A DNA stretch of 64,000 nt from Azonexus sp. R2A61 (GTDB lineage Bacteria > Pseudomonadota > Gammaproteobacteria > Burkholderiales > Rhodocyclaceae). The notes under the pieces are model-generated. The model ran no database searches, was not told the origin of the DNA, and saw nothing but the letters and a program-made list of their open reading frames with translations. This document shows positions 25,403 to 36,933 of this stretch, one piece after another; the stretch's first letter is position 1; each line of letters starts with the position of its first letter. The translations under genes were made by a program, and so were the position numbers. The stretch is taken from the NCBI RefSeq assembly GCF_021401135.1, contig NZ_JACBFO010000001.1:744001-808000 (forward strand), in the 5' to 3' direction.

Positions 25403-27352
25403 ATGTCGCTCGCCAACCAATTCGCCGCCTACACTGCCTGGCGCACGCTGCTGTCCAACGATATCGGGGAGTTCCAGGCCTGGCTGGGCGATAACGAACT
25501 GTCCGACGGCCAGACCGATCTGCGCCTGTCGCAACTGCAGGAACGCCTGCGCGAGGACCGGCTGAACGTTGCCTTCGTCGCCGAGTTCTCGCGCGGCAAG
25601 TCCGAACTGATCAACGCCATCTTCTTCGCCGACTACGGCAACCGCATGCTGCCCTCGTCGGCCGGACGGACGACGATGTGTCCGACCGAACTGCTGTTCG
25701 ACGGCAACAAGCTGCCCTGCGTCGAACTGCTGCCCATCCAGACGCGTGCCTCGAACGCCGGCGTCGGCGAATACAAGCGCTTCCCCGAGGAGTGGACGGT
25801 GTTGCCGCTCGACATCGAGTCGCCGGAAGCGATGCAGGAAGCCCTGCGTCACGTCAGCGAGACGACGCGGGTGACGCCTGAGGAGGCCGGGCGTCTCGGC
25901 TTCGAGGTGGGCGGCGGCGAGATCGACCTGTATCGCGTCGGCGACGATGGTCTGGTCGAGGTTCCGCGCTGGCGCCACGCGCTGATCAATTTTCCGCATC
26001 CGCTGCTCAAGCAGGGGCTGGTCATCCTCGACACGCCGGGCCTCAACGCGATCGGCGCCGAACCGGAGCTGACCCTGTCGCTGCTGCCCAACGCGCACGC
26101 GGTGCTGTTCATCCTGGCGGCTGACACCGGTGTTACCCAGTCCGACCTGACGATCTGGAAGGAGCACATCTGTACCGGCGGCTCGACCCGGCGCGGACGC
26201 ATGGTCGTGCTGAACAAGATCGACGGCCAGTGGGACGAGCTGAAAAGCCCGGCCGAGATCGATGCCGAGATTGCCCGCCAGGCGCAGTCCTGTGCCGACA
26301 TTCTCGATCTGTCGGTCGCTCAGGTGTTCCCGGTTTCGGCACAGAAGGGGCTGGTCGCCAAGGTGAACGGCGATGCCGGGCTGCTGGCCCGCAGCCGTCT
26401 GCCGGCGCTGGAGAACGCGCTATCCGGCGAACTGATTCCGGCCAAGCGCGACATCGTCTGCGAGAGCACCGAAAGCGAATTCGGCGACGTCAGCAAGCGC
26501 GTGCGCGGCCTGCTCGACTCGCGGCTGCGCGGCCTGCACGAGCAGTTGTCCGAGCTGACCGAACTGCGCGGCAAGAACAAGGGCGTCGTCGAATACATGA
26601 TGGGCAAGGTGCGCGCCGAGAAGGAAGAGTTCGAGGCCGGCCTGCAGCGCTACTACGCGGTGCGCAGCGTGTTCTCGACGCTGACCAACAACCTGTTTGG
26701 CCATCTCGGTCTCGACGGCCTGCGCCAGCTCACCGGCCAGACGCGCGAGGCGATGCTGGAGGCCAGCTTTTCCAAGACACTGTCGGATGCGATGGGCGGT
26801 TTCTTCGCCAAGGCCCGCGAATCGCTGGCCAAGTCCAATCACGAAGTTGGCGAGATCCTGGCGATGATGGAGGCGGTGTACAAGCGGTTCGCCGTCGAGC
26901 ACGGGCTCAAGCTGGGGGCACCGACGGCATTTTCGCTGCTGCGCTACGAGAAGGAGCTGGACCGCCTGCAAGCCTGGTGCGATACGCACCTGAATACGGT
27001 GGTGACGCTGCTGACGCACGACAAGCGGAACATCACGCAGAAGTTCTTCGAGGAAGTGGCGATTCAGGTCCGGCGTGCTTTCGAGCGGGCCAACAAGGAT
27101 GCCGAGGTGTGGTTGCGGGCGATCATGGCGCCGATGGAAACGCAGGTCCGCGAACACCAGATCCAGCTGAAGCGGCGGCTGGAAAGCATCAAGCGCATCC
27201 ACCAAGCGACCGATACGCTGGAAGACCGCATTGTCGAACTGGAAAGCGTCGAACAGTCGCTGCAGCGGCAACTCGCCGAACTGCACGGCATCGTCGCCCG
27301 CGTCGAGCAATTGCTGTCGCCCGCCCAGATGGCCGAGTTGCGCGCCGCCTGA
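25403..27352 (+). CDS. Dynamin-family large GTPase with atypical P-loop
   Basis: 649 residues. The P-loop reads VAEFSRGKSELINA, where dynamins usually have GEFSRGKST: the first Gly is Ala and the residue after Ser is Glu. The other G motifs are intact: DTPGL (G3), with NKID (G4) after RMVVL. The C-terminal half is a long alpha-helical region ending in a coiled coil (LEDRIVELESVEQSLQRQLA). Bacterial dynamin-like proteins remodel or protect membranes. Whether this P-loop hydrolyses GTP is open. ATG 25403 or the in-frame ATG 25373 could be the start. Confidence 0.8.
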   Translation: MSLANQFAAYTAWRTLLSNDIGEFQAWLGDNELSDGQTDLRLSQLQERLREDRLNVAFVAEFSRGKSELINAIFFADYGNRMLPSSAGRTTMCPTELLFDGNKLPCVELLPIQTRASNAGVGEYKRFPEEWTVLPLDIESPEAMQEALRHVSETTRVTPEEAGRLGFEVGGGEIDLYRVGDDGLVEVPRWRHALINFPHPLLKQGLVILDTPGLNAIGAEPELTLSLLPNAHAVLFILAADTGVTQSDLTIWKEHICTGGSTRRGRMVVLNKIDGQWDELKSPAEIDAEIARQAQSCADILDLSVAQVFPVSAQKGLVAKVNGDAGLLARSRLPALENALSGELIPAKRDIVCESTESEFGDVSKRVRGLLDSRLRGLHEQLSELTELRGKNKGVVEYMMGKVRAEKEEFEAGLQRYYAVRSVFSTLTNNLFGHLGLDGLRQLTGQTREAMLEASFSKTLSDAMGGFFAKARESLAKSNHEVGEILAMMEAVYKRFAVEHGLKLGAPTAFSLLRYEKELDRLQAWCDTHLNTVVTLLTHDKRNITQKFFEEVAIQVRRAFERANKDAEVWLRAIMAPMETQVREHQIQLKRRLESIKRIHQATDTLEDRIVELESVEQSLQRQLAELHGIVARVEQLLSPAQMAELRAA

Positions 27353-27387
27353 CGGCATTGTCGCGGTCAACCCGCGGTCGACGCAAA

Positions 27388-27417
27388 AAAGCCCGCGTTT
27401 CCCCAACGCGGGCTTTT
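27388..27417. terminator. Bidirectional terminator between the dynamin gene and fdx
   Basis: 9-bp stem GCCCGCGTT/AACGCGGGC (27391-27399, 27405-27413) with A and T tracts outside. A degenerate palindrome copy (CGCGGTCGACGCA) abuts its left side. Confidence 0.85.
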
Positions 27418-27433
27418 GCTGGCGGGCGCAGCC

Positions 27434-30025
<2,592 letters not shown>

Positions 30026-30036
30026 GGTGATTTTCC

Positions 30037-31419
30037 TCAGTGACGGACGGCCGTGGCGGGGCGGCGCGGCTTGCCGTCGAGCGGCTGCGGGTCGAGGATG
30101 CCGACGGTCAGCGCGTCGTCGGAGAAATACTTGCGGGCGACCGCCTGCACCTCTTCGGCGGTGACCTTCTGCAACCGGTCGAGCATCGTGTCGACATCCT
30201 TCCACGACAGGCCGACGGCTTCCATCTGGCCGATTTCCATGGCCTGGCCGAACATCGAGTCGAGTTTGTAGACCTGGCCGGCGACCAGTTGCGCCTTGGT
30301 CCGCTTCAGTTCGGCCGGCGTCACGCCGTCCTGCTGGATGCGGGCGATCTCGGCGCGCAGCGCGGCTTCGACGTCGGCAACGCTCCTGCCTTCGGCCGGG
30401 CTGGCATACAGGTAGAGCATGCCCGGGCCGCGTGCCGTGTTGTCGTATTCGATGCCGGCCGAGACGGCGATCTTGTCCTCGCGGACCAGCTTCTTGTTGA
30501 ACCGGGCGGCGTCGTGGCCGTCGAGAATGCCGGCCAGAATTTCCAGCGCGTAAGGGTCGCGGTCCGTCGCCGGATTGCGCAGGATCGGCGCCTTGTAGCC
30601 CATCACCAGGATCGGCAGTTCGGCCGGTGCCTTGACGGTGATCCGGCGCGGACCTTCCTGGCGCGGTTCGACCAGTTGCCGACGCGCCGGCAAGGCGCGG
30701 CCGGCCAGGCTGCCGTAGATCCGCTCGGCATCGGCGAAGACCTGCTTGTGGTCGACATCGCCGGCGATCACGACGTAGGCGTTGTTGGGCACGTACCACT
30801 GGTCGTACCAGGCCTTGGCGTCGGCCGCGGTCATCGTTTCCAGGTCGTCCATCCAGCCGATGATCGGGCGGCGGTAGGGATGTACCAGGAAGGCGGCCGC
30901 CGTCATCTGTTCGAACAGTTTCGACTGCGGGTTGTCGTCGGTGCGCATGCGGCGCTCTTCCATGACCACCTTGATCTCCTGTTCGAACTCCTTGGGATCG
31001 ACGTTCAGATGGCGCATGCGGTCGGCCTCGAGTGCCATCATCTCGGGCAGCTTTTCCTTCGGCACCTGCTGGAAGTAGGCGGTGTAGTCACGGCTGGTGA
31101 ACGCGTTGTCGCGGCCGCCGGCGGCGGCCACGCGCTTGTTGAACTCGCCGGGACCGACTGTCGGCGTGCCCTTGAACATCATGTGCTCGAGCACGTGGGC
31201 GACGCCGGAATGGCCGTCCACCTCATCCATGCTGCCGATCCGGTACCACACCATGTTGACCGCCGTGGGCGCCCGGCGGTCTTCCTTGACGATCACGCGC
31301 AGGCCGTTGCTCAGCGTTGTTTCGTAAGGATTGGCCAGGGCTGCGGTCGACAGCCAGGGGGCCAGGAAAAGGGCCAGGACAAGAGGAGGGGCTTGGCGAA
31401 GCAGTCGTCGCATGATCAT
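30037..31419 (-). CDS. M16-family zinc peptidase, catalytic subunit
   Basis: 460 residues with an N-terminal signal peptide (LVLALFLAPWLSTAALA). HVLEHMMFKGT gives the HxxEH zinc and catalytic motif, and the distal glutamate lies in EQEIKVVMEERRMR. It probably works in the periplasm with the non-catalytic partner downstream. Start ATG 31419 or 31413; neither has a strong ribosome site. It is divergent from ftsY. Confidence 0.92.
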   Translation of the reverse strand: MIMRRLLRQAPPLVLALFLAPWLSTAALANPYETTLSNGLRVIVKEDRRAPTAVNMVWYRIGSMDEVDGHSGVAHVLEHMMFKGTPTVGPGEFNKRVAAAGGRDNAFTSRDYTAYFQQVPKEKLPEMMALEADRMRHLNVDPKEFEQEIKVVMEERRMRTDDNPQSKLFEQMTAAAFLVHPYRRPIIGWMDDLETMTAADAKAWYDQWYVPNNAYVVIAGDVDHKQVFADAERIYGSLAGRALPARRQLVEPRQEGPRRITVKAPAELPILVMGYKAPILRNPATDRDPYALEILAGILDGHDAARFNKKLVREDKIAVSAGIEYDNTARGPGMLYLYASPAEGRSVADVEAALRAEIARIQQDGVTPAELKRTKAQLVAGQVYKLDSMFGQAMEIGQMEAVGLSWKDVDTMLDRLQKVTAEEVQAVARKYFSDDALTVGILDPQPLDGKPRRPATAVRH

Positions 31420-31551
31420 GGGAAATTGGGCTTTCTGCTAGAATTCGGGGCTGTTTTCGCAGCGCTTCGGCTGCGCCATCCGCATCATGTAGGGCGGCAT
31501 CTTAACCGGCGCGCCGCCCGCCTGTCAGCCTGCCCTGAGACACCGATTCCC

Positions 31552-32520
31552 ATGTTCAGTTTCCTGAAGAAATCCACGCCCGACGCCGCCCCGAGCGAAG
31601 CGCCGGCCGCGCCGTCGTGGCGCGAGCGCCTGTTCAAGGGCTTGTCCAAGACCCGTGCGCAATGGGGCGGCAAGCTCAAGTCGCTGTTTTCGCGCGGCAA
31701 GGTCGACGACGAACTGCTCGAAGAACTGGAAACCCTGCTGCTGACGTCCGACGTCGGCATCGAGGCGACCACCCACCTGCTTGACGAGCTGAAGGCCGCC
31801 GCCAAGCGCGACAAGCTGGAAACGCCGGAAGCGATCCAGCAGGCGCTGCACGATGCGCTGCTGACCACGCTTCAGCCGCTCGAATCGCCGCTCGATGTGA
31901 GCACCCACAAACCCTACGTGATCATGATCGCCGGGGTGAACGGTGCCGGCAAGACGACCTCGATCGGCAAGCTGGCCAAGTATTTCCAGAGCCAGGGCAG
32001 GAGCGTGCTGCTGGCCGCCGGCGATACCTTCCGCGCCGCTGCCCGCGAACAGCTGCAGACCTGGGGCGAGCGCAACAACGTCACGGTCATCGCCCAGGAA
32101 TCCGGCGATCCGGCGGCCGTCATCTTCGACGCCATCTCGGCCGCCAAGGCGCGCGGCATCGACGTCGTGCTGGCCGACACCGCCGGCCGGCTGCCCACCC
32201 AGCTGCACCTGATGGACGAAATCGCCAAGGTCCGTCGCGTCATCCAGAAAATCGAGCCGGACGGCCCGCACGAAACCCTGCTGGTGCTCGACGCCAACAT
32301 CGGCCAGAACGCGCTGCAGCAGGTCAAGGCCTTCGACAAGGCAATCAACGTCACCGGCCTGGTCGTCACCAAGCTCGACGGTACCGCCAAGGGCGGCGTC
32401 GTCGCGGCGATCGCCCGCCAGTGCCCGAAGCCGATCCGCTTCATCGGTGTCGGCGAGCAGATCGACGACCTCCGTCCGTTCTCCGCCAAAGACTTCGTCG
32501 ACGCGTTGTTCGAACAATGA
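31552..32520 (+). CDS. ftsY: Signal recognition particle receptor FtsY
   Basis: 322 residues. A short basic/amphipathic N domain (MFSFLKKS, WRERLFKGLSKTRAQWG) is followed by the NG GTPase core with GVNGAGKTTSIGKLA (G1), ADTAGRLPTQ (G3) and TKLDGTAKGG (G4). It docks SRP-ribosome complexes at the membrane. It is the first gene of ftsY-ftsE-ftsX; its stop overlaps the ftsE start as ATGA. Confidence 0.97.
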   Translation: MFSFLKKSTPDAAPSEAPAAPSWRERLFKGLSKTRAQWGGKLKSLFSRGKVDDELLEELETLLLTSDVGIEATTHLLDELKAAAKRDKLETPEAIQQALHDALLTTLQPLESPLDVSTHKPYVIMIAGVNGAGKTTSIGKLAKYFQSQGRSVLLAAGDTFRAAAREQLQTWGERNNVTVIAQESGDPAAVIFDAISAAKARGIDVVLADTAGRLPTQLHLMDEIAKVRRVIQKIEPDGPHETLLVLDANIGQNALQQVKAFDKAINVTGLVVTKLDGTAKGGVVAAIARQCPKPIRFIGVGEQIDDLRPFSAKDFVDALFEQ

Positions 32521-33167
32521 TCGTCGCCAGCCAGCTCACCAAACGCTATCCCGGCGGCTTCGATGCGCTGGGCGGCGTCAGCTTCACCATCGGGGCCGGC
32601 GAAATGGTGCTGATCACCGGTCATTCTGGTGCCGGCAAGACGACGCTGGTCAAGTTGCTGGCGTCGATCGAACGACCGACCTCGGGCAGCCTGGTGGTCA
32701 ACGGGCAGAACCTGTCGGCCCTGCGGCGCAGCGCGATTCCCTACGTGCGCCGGCATTTCGGCCTGATCTTCCAGGATCAGAAGCTGTTGTTCGACCGCAG
32801 CGCGCTGGATAACGTCATGCTGCCCCTGCAGATCGCCGGTCTGTCGCGGCGCGAAGCGGTGCGCCGGGCGCAGGCGGCGCTCGACAAGGTCGGCCTGCTG
32901 GCGCGCGAAAAGGCCAATCCGATCGCCCTGTCCGGCGGCGAACAGCAGCGCCTGGCGATCGCCCGGGCGGTGGTCAACCGGCCGACCGTGTTGCTGGCCG
33001 ACGAGCCGACCGCCAACCTCGATCCCGAATCGGCGCAGGACATCCTCGATCTGTTCACCGATTTCCACCGGGTCGGCGTGACCATCGTCGTCGCCACCCA
33101 CGACCGTGCCTGGGTCGAACGCTGCGCGCCCAACGTGCTGCGCCTGGATCACGGGAGACTGATATGA
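32517..33167 (+). CDS. ftsE: Cell-division ATP-binding protein FtsE
   Basis: 216-residue ABC ATPase with Walker A GHSGAGKTTL, signature LSGGEQQR, Walker B VLLADEPTANLD and the H-loop ATHD. With FtsX it transmits a signal to periplasmic murein hydrolases at the septum. It is coupled by ATGA overlaps to ftsY upstream and ftsX downstream. Confidence 0.97.
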   Translation: MIVASQLTKRYPGGFDALGGVSFTIGAGEMVLITGHSGAGKTTLVKLLASIERPTSGSLVVNGQNLSALRRSAIPYVRRHFGLIFQDQKLLFDRSALDNVMLPLQIAGLSRREAVRRAQAALDKVGLLAREKANPIALSGGEQQRLAIARAVVNRPTVLLADEPTANLDPESAQDILDLFTDFHRVGVTIVVATHDRAWVERCAPNVLRLDHGRLI

Positions 33168-34063
33168 ACCGCTGGCTTTCCCAGCACCGCGCGGCCTTCG
33201 GCCTGGCCTTGCGCCGGCTTGGTGCGACGCCGTTCAACACGCTGCTGTCGCTGCTCGCCATCGGCATCGCGCTGACCCTGCCGGCCTTCGGCTACGTCGC
33301 GCTCGACAACCTGCGCAATCTCGGCGGCAGCGCTTCCGGCGTGCAGCAGATCAGCGTCTTCATGGACGTCGGGGCCAGCCGCGAAGCCGTGGCCGATACC
33401 GAAAAACGCCTGCGCGCGCTGTCGACCGCAAGAATCACCTTCGTCTCCCGCGACGAGGCGCTGAAGCGCCTGCAGACCAGCGAAGGGATGGCCGAAATCG
33501 TCGCCAGCCTGCCGCGCAACCCGCTGCCCGACGCGTTTATCGTCGAACCGGCGAATCTCGACCCGGATGCGCTGGAAGTGCTGCGCAAGGAACTCGCCGG
33601 CTGGCCCAGGGTTGCCCACGTCCAGCTCGATTCGGCCTGGGTCAAGCGCTTCGATGCTTTCCTGCGGCTCGGCAAGCTGGCCCTGCTGATGCTGGCCGGG
33701 CTGTTCGGCGCCGGGCTGATCGCCGTCACCTTCAATACCATCCGCCTCCAGGTCATGGCCCAGGCGGCCGAAATCGAGGTGGCGCGGATGATCGGTGCGA
33801 CCGATGGCTTCATCCGCCGGCCTTTCCTGTATTTCGGTGCGCTGCAGGGCGCGCTTGGCGGCCTGATCGCCGCCGGTCTGGTGGCCGGCGCTTTGCGCCT
33901 GCTCAACGGGCCGGTCGGTGAACTGGCCGCGTTGTACGGCGGCGATTTCGCGTTGCGTCTGCCGGCCGTGCCGGAAATCGCCGCACTGGCCGGCATCGGC
34001 GCCGTGCTTGGCTGGGTCGGCGCGCAACTGTCGGTCGGCCTGTCGCTGCGCCGGTTTGACTGA
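33164..34063 (+). CDS. ftsX: Cell-division ABC permease FtsX
   Basis: 299 residues with four transmembrane helices: one near residue 30, and three in the C-terminal half (LALLMLAGLFGAGLIAVTF, LIAAGLVAGALRLL, IAALAGIGAVLGWVGAQL). A periplasmic domain follows the first helix. It partners FtsE. A half-palindrome GTCGACCGCA (33421-33430) lies in the periplasmic-domain coding region. The last 8 nt overlap the TTG start of the next gene. Confidence 0.95.
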   Translation: MNRWLSQHRAAFGLALRRLGATPFNTLLSLLAIGIALTLPAFGYVALDNLRNLGGSASGVQQISVFMDVGASREAVADTEKRLRALSTARITFVSRDEALKRLQTSEGMAEIVASLPRNPLPDAFIVEPANLDPDALEVLRKELAGWPRVAHVQLDSAWVKRFDAFLRLGKLALLMLAGLFGAGLIAVTFNTIRLQVMAQAAEIEVARMIGATDGFIRRPFLYFGALQGALGGLIAAGLVAGALRLLNGPVGELAALYGGDFALRLPAVPEIAALAGIGAVLGWVGAQLSVGLSLRRFD

Positions 34064-35663
34064 CCGGCGGGAATTCCTCGTCAGTCTGGGGGCGGCCGCG
34101 CTGGCCGCCTGTGCGCCCAACGCAACAATTCCGCTGCCGCCCGGTGAACTGCTCGGCATGAACCACACCAGCGCGCACCGCCTGCTCGGCGGCATCGGCG
34201 GCGCGCCGCAGGCAACCCGACGGACCGGGGTCGTGATCGTCGGCGCCGGCGTTTCCGGGCTGTCGGCGGCGTGGACGCTGGCCCGTGCCGGAATCGACGA
34301 TTTCCTCGTCCTCGATCTCGAAGACTCGCCCGGCGGCAACGCCCGCGCCGGCCATTCGCCGCTGACCGCCTATCCGTGGGGTGCGCACTACCTGCCGCTG
34401 CCCGGCCGCGACGCGGTGTACGTCCGCGAACTGCTCGCCGAACTGGGCGTGCTGATCGGCGATCCCGCCGCCGAGCGGCCGCGTTACGACGAGCGCTACC
34501 TGTGCGCCGCGCCGCAGGAGCGTGTCTTCAAGGACGGCCTGTGGCACGACGGACTGTTGCCGCAGCGCGGTCGCAGCGACGACGAGTGGGAACAGCAGCA
34601 GCGTTTCCAGGCCCGCATGGCCGAGCTGAAACAGGCACGCGGCCGTGACGGCCGCTGGGTCTTTGCGCTGCCGATGGCCTTGTCGTCGGCCGATGCCGAA
34701 TGGCGCGCGCTCGACCGGCAGAACTTCCGCGACTGGCTGAACGGCGAAGGCTTCACCTCGCCGGCGCTGCACTGGCTGGCCAACTACGCCTGCCGCGACG
34801 ATTACGGCACCGACTACGCGCAGACCTCGGCCTGGGCCGGGCTGCATTACTTCGCCTGCCGCCGCGGCCACGGCCTGGATGCGGCCGACGACGCCGTGCT
34901 CACCGCGCCGGAAGGCAACGCCTGGCTGGTCGCCGGTTTGGCCCGCCATGCCGCCGGCCGTATCCTGACCGATGCGCTGGCCTGGCGTATCGAGGCTGGC
35001 CAGCGGCAGGTTGCGGTCGACGTGCTGCACGGCGAAAAAACGCTGCGCATCGAAGCCGGCCGGCTGATCTGGGCGGCACCGGCCTTCGTGTTGCCGCGCG
35101 TCTGGCCGGCGATGCCCGGGACGCTGCGCGAGGCGGCGCTGGCCGCCGACTATGCGCCCTGGCTGGTCGCCAACCTGCACCTGTCGGCGCTGCCGCAGGA
35201 ACGCCACGGTGCGCCGCCGGCCTGGGACAACGTGCTGCACGCCAGCAGCGGCCTCGGCTACGTCAACGCCATGCACCAGACCCTGCGCCGCCAGCCGCTC
35301 GGCACCGTGTTCACCTGGTATCGCGCGCTGCACGACCTGCCGCCGGCGCAGGCTCGGCAACGGCTGCTGGAAACGCCGCGCGAAACCTGGGCCGAGGGCA
35401 TCCTGCGCGAACTGGAAGTCGTCCATCCGGACATCCGCCGCTTGTGCACCCGACTCGACGTATTCCGCTACGGCCACGCCATGCGCCGACCGATACCGGG
35501 CGCGCTGTTCGACGGCCATCGGGGAAAACTGACGGCTTTCCGCCACCCGCGCATCGCGCTGGCGCATGCCGACCTGTCCGGCTTTTCGCTGTTCGAGGAA
35601 GCGCAGTACCGCGGTGTCGAGGCAGCGCGGCAGGTGCTGGCTGCGGCGCGCGGTTCAGCCTAG
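34056..35663 (+). CDS. Tat-exported FAD-dependent oxidoreductase, predicted lipoprotein
   Basis: 535 residues from TTG 34056, overlapping ftsX. The N terminus MTDRREFLVSLGAAALAAC combines a twin-arginine signal with a lipobox ending at Cys19, so a folded, flavin-loaded enzyme is probably exported and lipid-anchored. VVIVGAGVSGLSAAWTLARAG is the FAD-binding GxGxxG fold. RGHGLDAADDAVLTAPEGNA and the C-terminal GFSLFEEAQYRGVEAA resemble the amine-oxidase/phytoene-desaturase superfamily. The substrate is unknown. Translational overlap with ftsX is unusual and suggests an envelope-linked role. Confidence 0.75.
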   Translation: MTDRREFLVSLGAAALAACAPNATIPLPPGELLGMNHTSAHRLLGGIGGAPQATRRTGVVIVGAGVSGLSAAWTLARAGIDDFLVLDLEDSPGGNARAGHSPLTAYPWGAHYLPLPGRDAVYVRELLAELGVLIGDPAAERPRYDERYLCAAPQERVFKDGLWHDGLLPQRGRSDDEWEQQQRFQARMAELKQARGRDGRWVFALPMALSSADAEWRALDRQNFRDWLNGEGFTSPALHWLANYACRDDYGTDYAQTSAWAGLHYFACRRGHGLDAADDAVLTAPEGNAWLVAGLARHAAGRILTDALAWRIEAGQRQVAVDVLHGEKTLRIEAGRLIWAAPAFVLPRVWPAMPGTLREAALAADYAPWLVANLHLSALPQERHGAPPAWDNVLHASSGLGYVNAMHQTLRRQPLGTVFTWYRALHDLPPAQARQRLLETPRETWAEGILRELEVVHPDIRRLCTRLDVFRYGHAMRRPIPGALFDGHRGKLTAFRHPRIALAHADLSGFSLFEEAQYRGVEAARQVLAAARGSA

Positions 35664-36926
35664 CCAGAAGCCGACGATGGCCAGCGTCAGCAGCGTGACC
35701 GGGACGCCGATCCGGGCGTGCTGGCGCCAGTCGATGGCGATGCCCTGCTTGGCCGCCAGATCGGCGACGATCAGGTTGGCGATCGAACCGACCAGCAACA
35801 GGTTGCCGGCCAGCGTGCTGACCAGCGCCAGCGTGACGCCGGCTTGCGGCGTCTGCAGGTGCGGCAGCAGCAACATCACCGCGGGGACGTTGGAGACCAG
35901 GTTGGACAGGCCGACGCCGACGACGAACAACGGGCCGGTATCGCCCAGGTGGATGCCGTGGCCGGCCAGCCAATCGACCGCCAGTCCGGCCAGCCCGGTC
36001 TGCTGGAAGGCGTGATTGACGACGAACAGGCCGATGAACAGCACCAGCAGTTCCCAGTCGACGAAACCCATCACGCGGGAGGAATGGAAGCGGCTCGACA
36101 ACAGCAGCAGACCGGCACCGACCAGCGCGGCGACGTCGCGCGGCCAGTCGGTGCACAGGAAGACGACGAGCAGCACGCCGGCAACCAGCAGGCCCTTGGC
36201 GGTCTGCCAGCGGTCGAAAACCGGCGTTTCCTCGCGGTCGACCGCAAGATCGGCGATTTTTGCGGTCGACCGCCGGTTTTGCGCAAAATCCGGCCCGAAA
36301 ACCAGCCACAGCCACAGCGCGAGCAGACCGAGCGCGACCGGCGGCAGCGCCCGCCACAGGTAGTCGGCGAAATGCAGCTGCAGTACCGAGCCGATCAGCA
36401 TGTTCTGCGGGTTGCCGATCAGCGTCGCCGCCGAACCGATATTGGCGGCGCAGGCCAGGCCGACCAGCCAGCGTACCGGCGGGTAACCGCGCTGGAGGCA
36501 CAGGCGGGCGACCATCGGCGTCATCGCCAGGCAGACGATGTCGTTCGAGAACACCGCCGACAGTGCGCCGGCCACGGCGATGACCGCGCCGAGCAGGCCG
36601 CGCTCGCCGAACGGCAGTGCAACGACGCGCCGGGTCACTTCGCTGTAGAAGCCGCCCAGCCGCATTTGCGCCGAAACGACCATGAAGGCGAACAGCAACA
36701 GCAGGGTCGGCAGGTGAATGGCCCGTGCCGCGTCTTCGGTGCTCACCGCGCCGATGCCGACGACGGCGATGCCGCCGAGCAGCGCGACGCCGCTGCGGTC
36801 GAGCTTGAGCCTGGGCAGGCCGCCGAGGAACATGCCGAGATAGACGATGGCGAAGACGGCGACGATGGCGGTCTGCAGCGGATGCGTCTCGATGGCGAGC
36901 CAGGGCGCGACGAGGTCGGGATTCAA
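35655..36926 (-). CDS. SLC13/ArsB-type anion permease
   Basis: 423 residues, about 11 hydrophobic helices. The two repeat motifs of the ion-transporter superfamily are present: AATLIGNPQNMLIG and GLSNLVSNVPAVMLL. The substrate (dicarboxylate, arsenite or another anion) cannot be told. The cytoplasmic loop in the middle contains RRSTAKIADLAVDREE, encoded by two palindrome copies 27 bp apart. A TTG at 36926 gives the longest product; no clear ribosome site is seen. It follows the DUF1343 gene by 7 nt and its end overlaps the convergent flavoprotein gene. Confidence 0.8.
   Translation of the reverse strand: MNPDLVAPWLAIETHPLQTAIVAVFAIVYLGMFLGGLPRLKLDRSGVALLGGIAVVGIGAVSTEDAARAIHLPTLLLLFAFMVVSAQMRLGGFYSEVTRRVVALPFGERGLLGAVIAVAGALSAVFSNDIVCLAMTPMVARLCLQRGYPPVRWLVGLACAANIGSAATLIGNPQNMLIGSVLQLHFADYLWRALPPVALGLLALWLWLVFGPDFAQNRRSTAKIADLAVDREETPVFDRWQTAKGLLVAGVLLVVFLCTDWPRDVAALVGAGLLLLSSRFHSSRVMGFVDWELLVLFIGLFVVNHAFQQTGLAGLAVDWLAGHGIHLGDTGPLFVVGVGLSNLVSNVPAVMLLLPHLQTPQAGVTLALVSTLAGNLLLVGSIANLIVADLAAKQGIAIDWRQHARIGVPVTLLTLAIVGFWLG
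36234..36246. repeat. Dispersed palindrome, copy 1 in the permease gene
   Basis: GCGGTCGACCGCA, read as AVDR in the minus-strand permease frame. Confidence 0.85.
36261..36273. repeat. Dispersed palindrome, copy 2 in the permease gene
   Basis: TGCGGTCGACCGC, read as RRSTA in the permease frame. Next to it is TTTTGCGCAAAA, a further small palindrome (36278-36289). Confidence 0.85.
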
Positions 36927-36933
36927 GGGGCGT

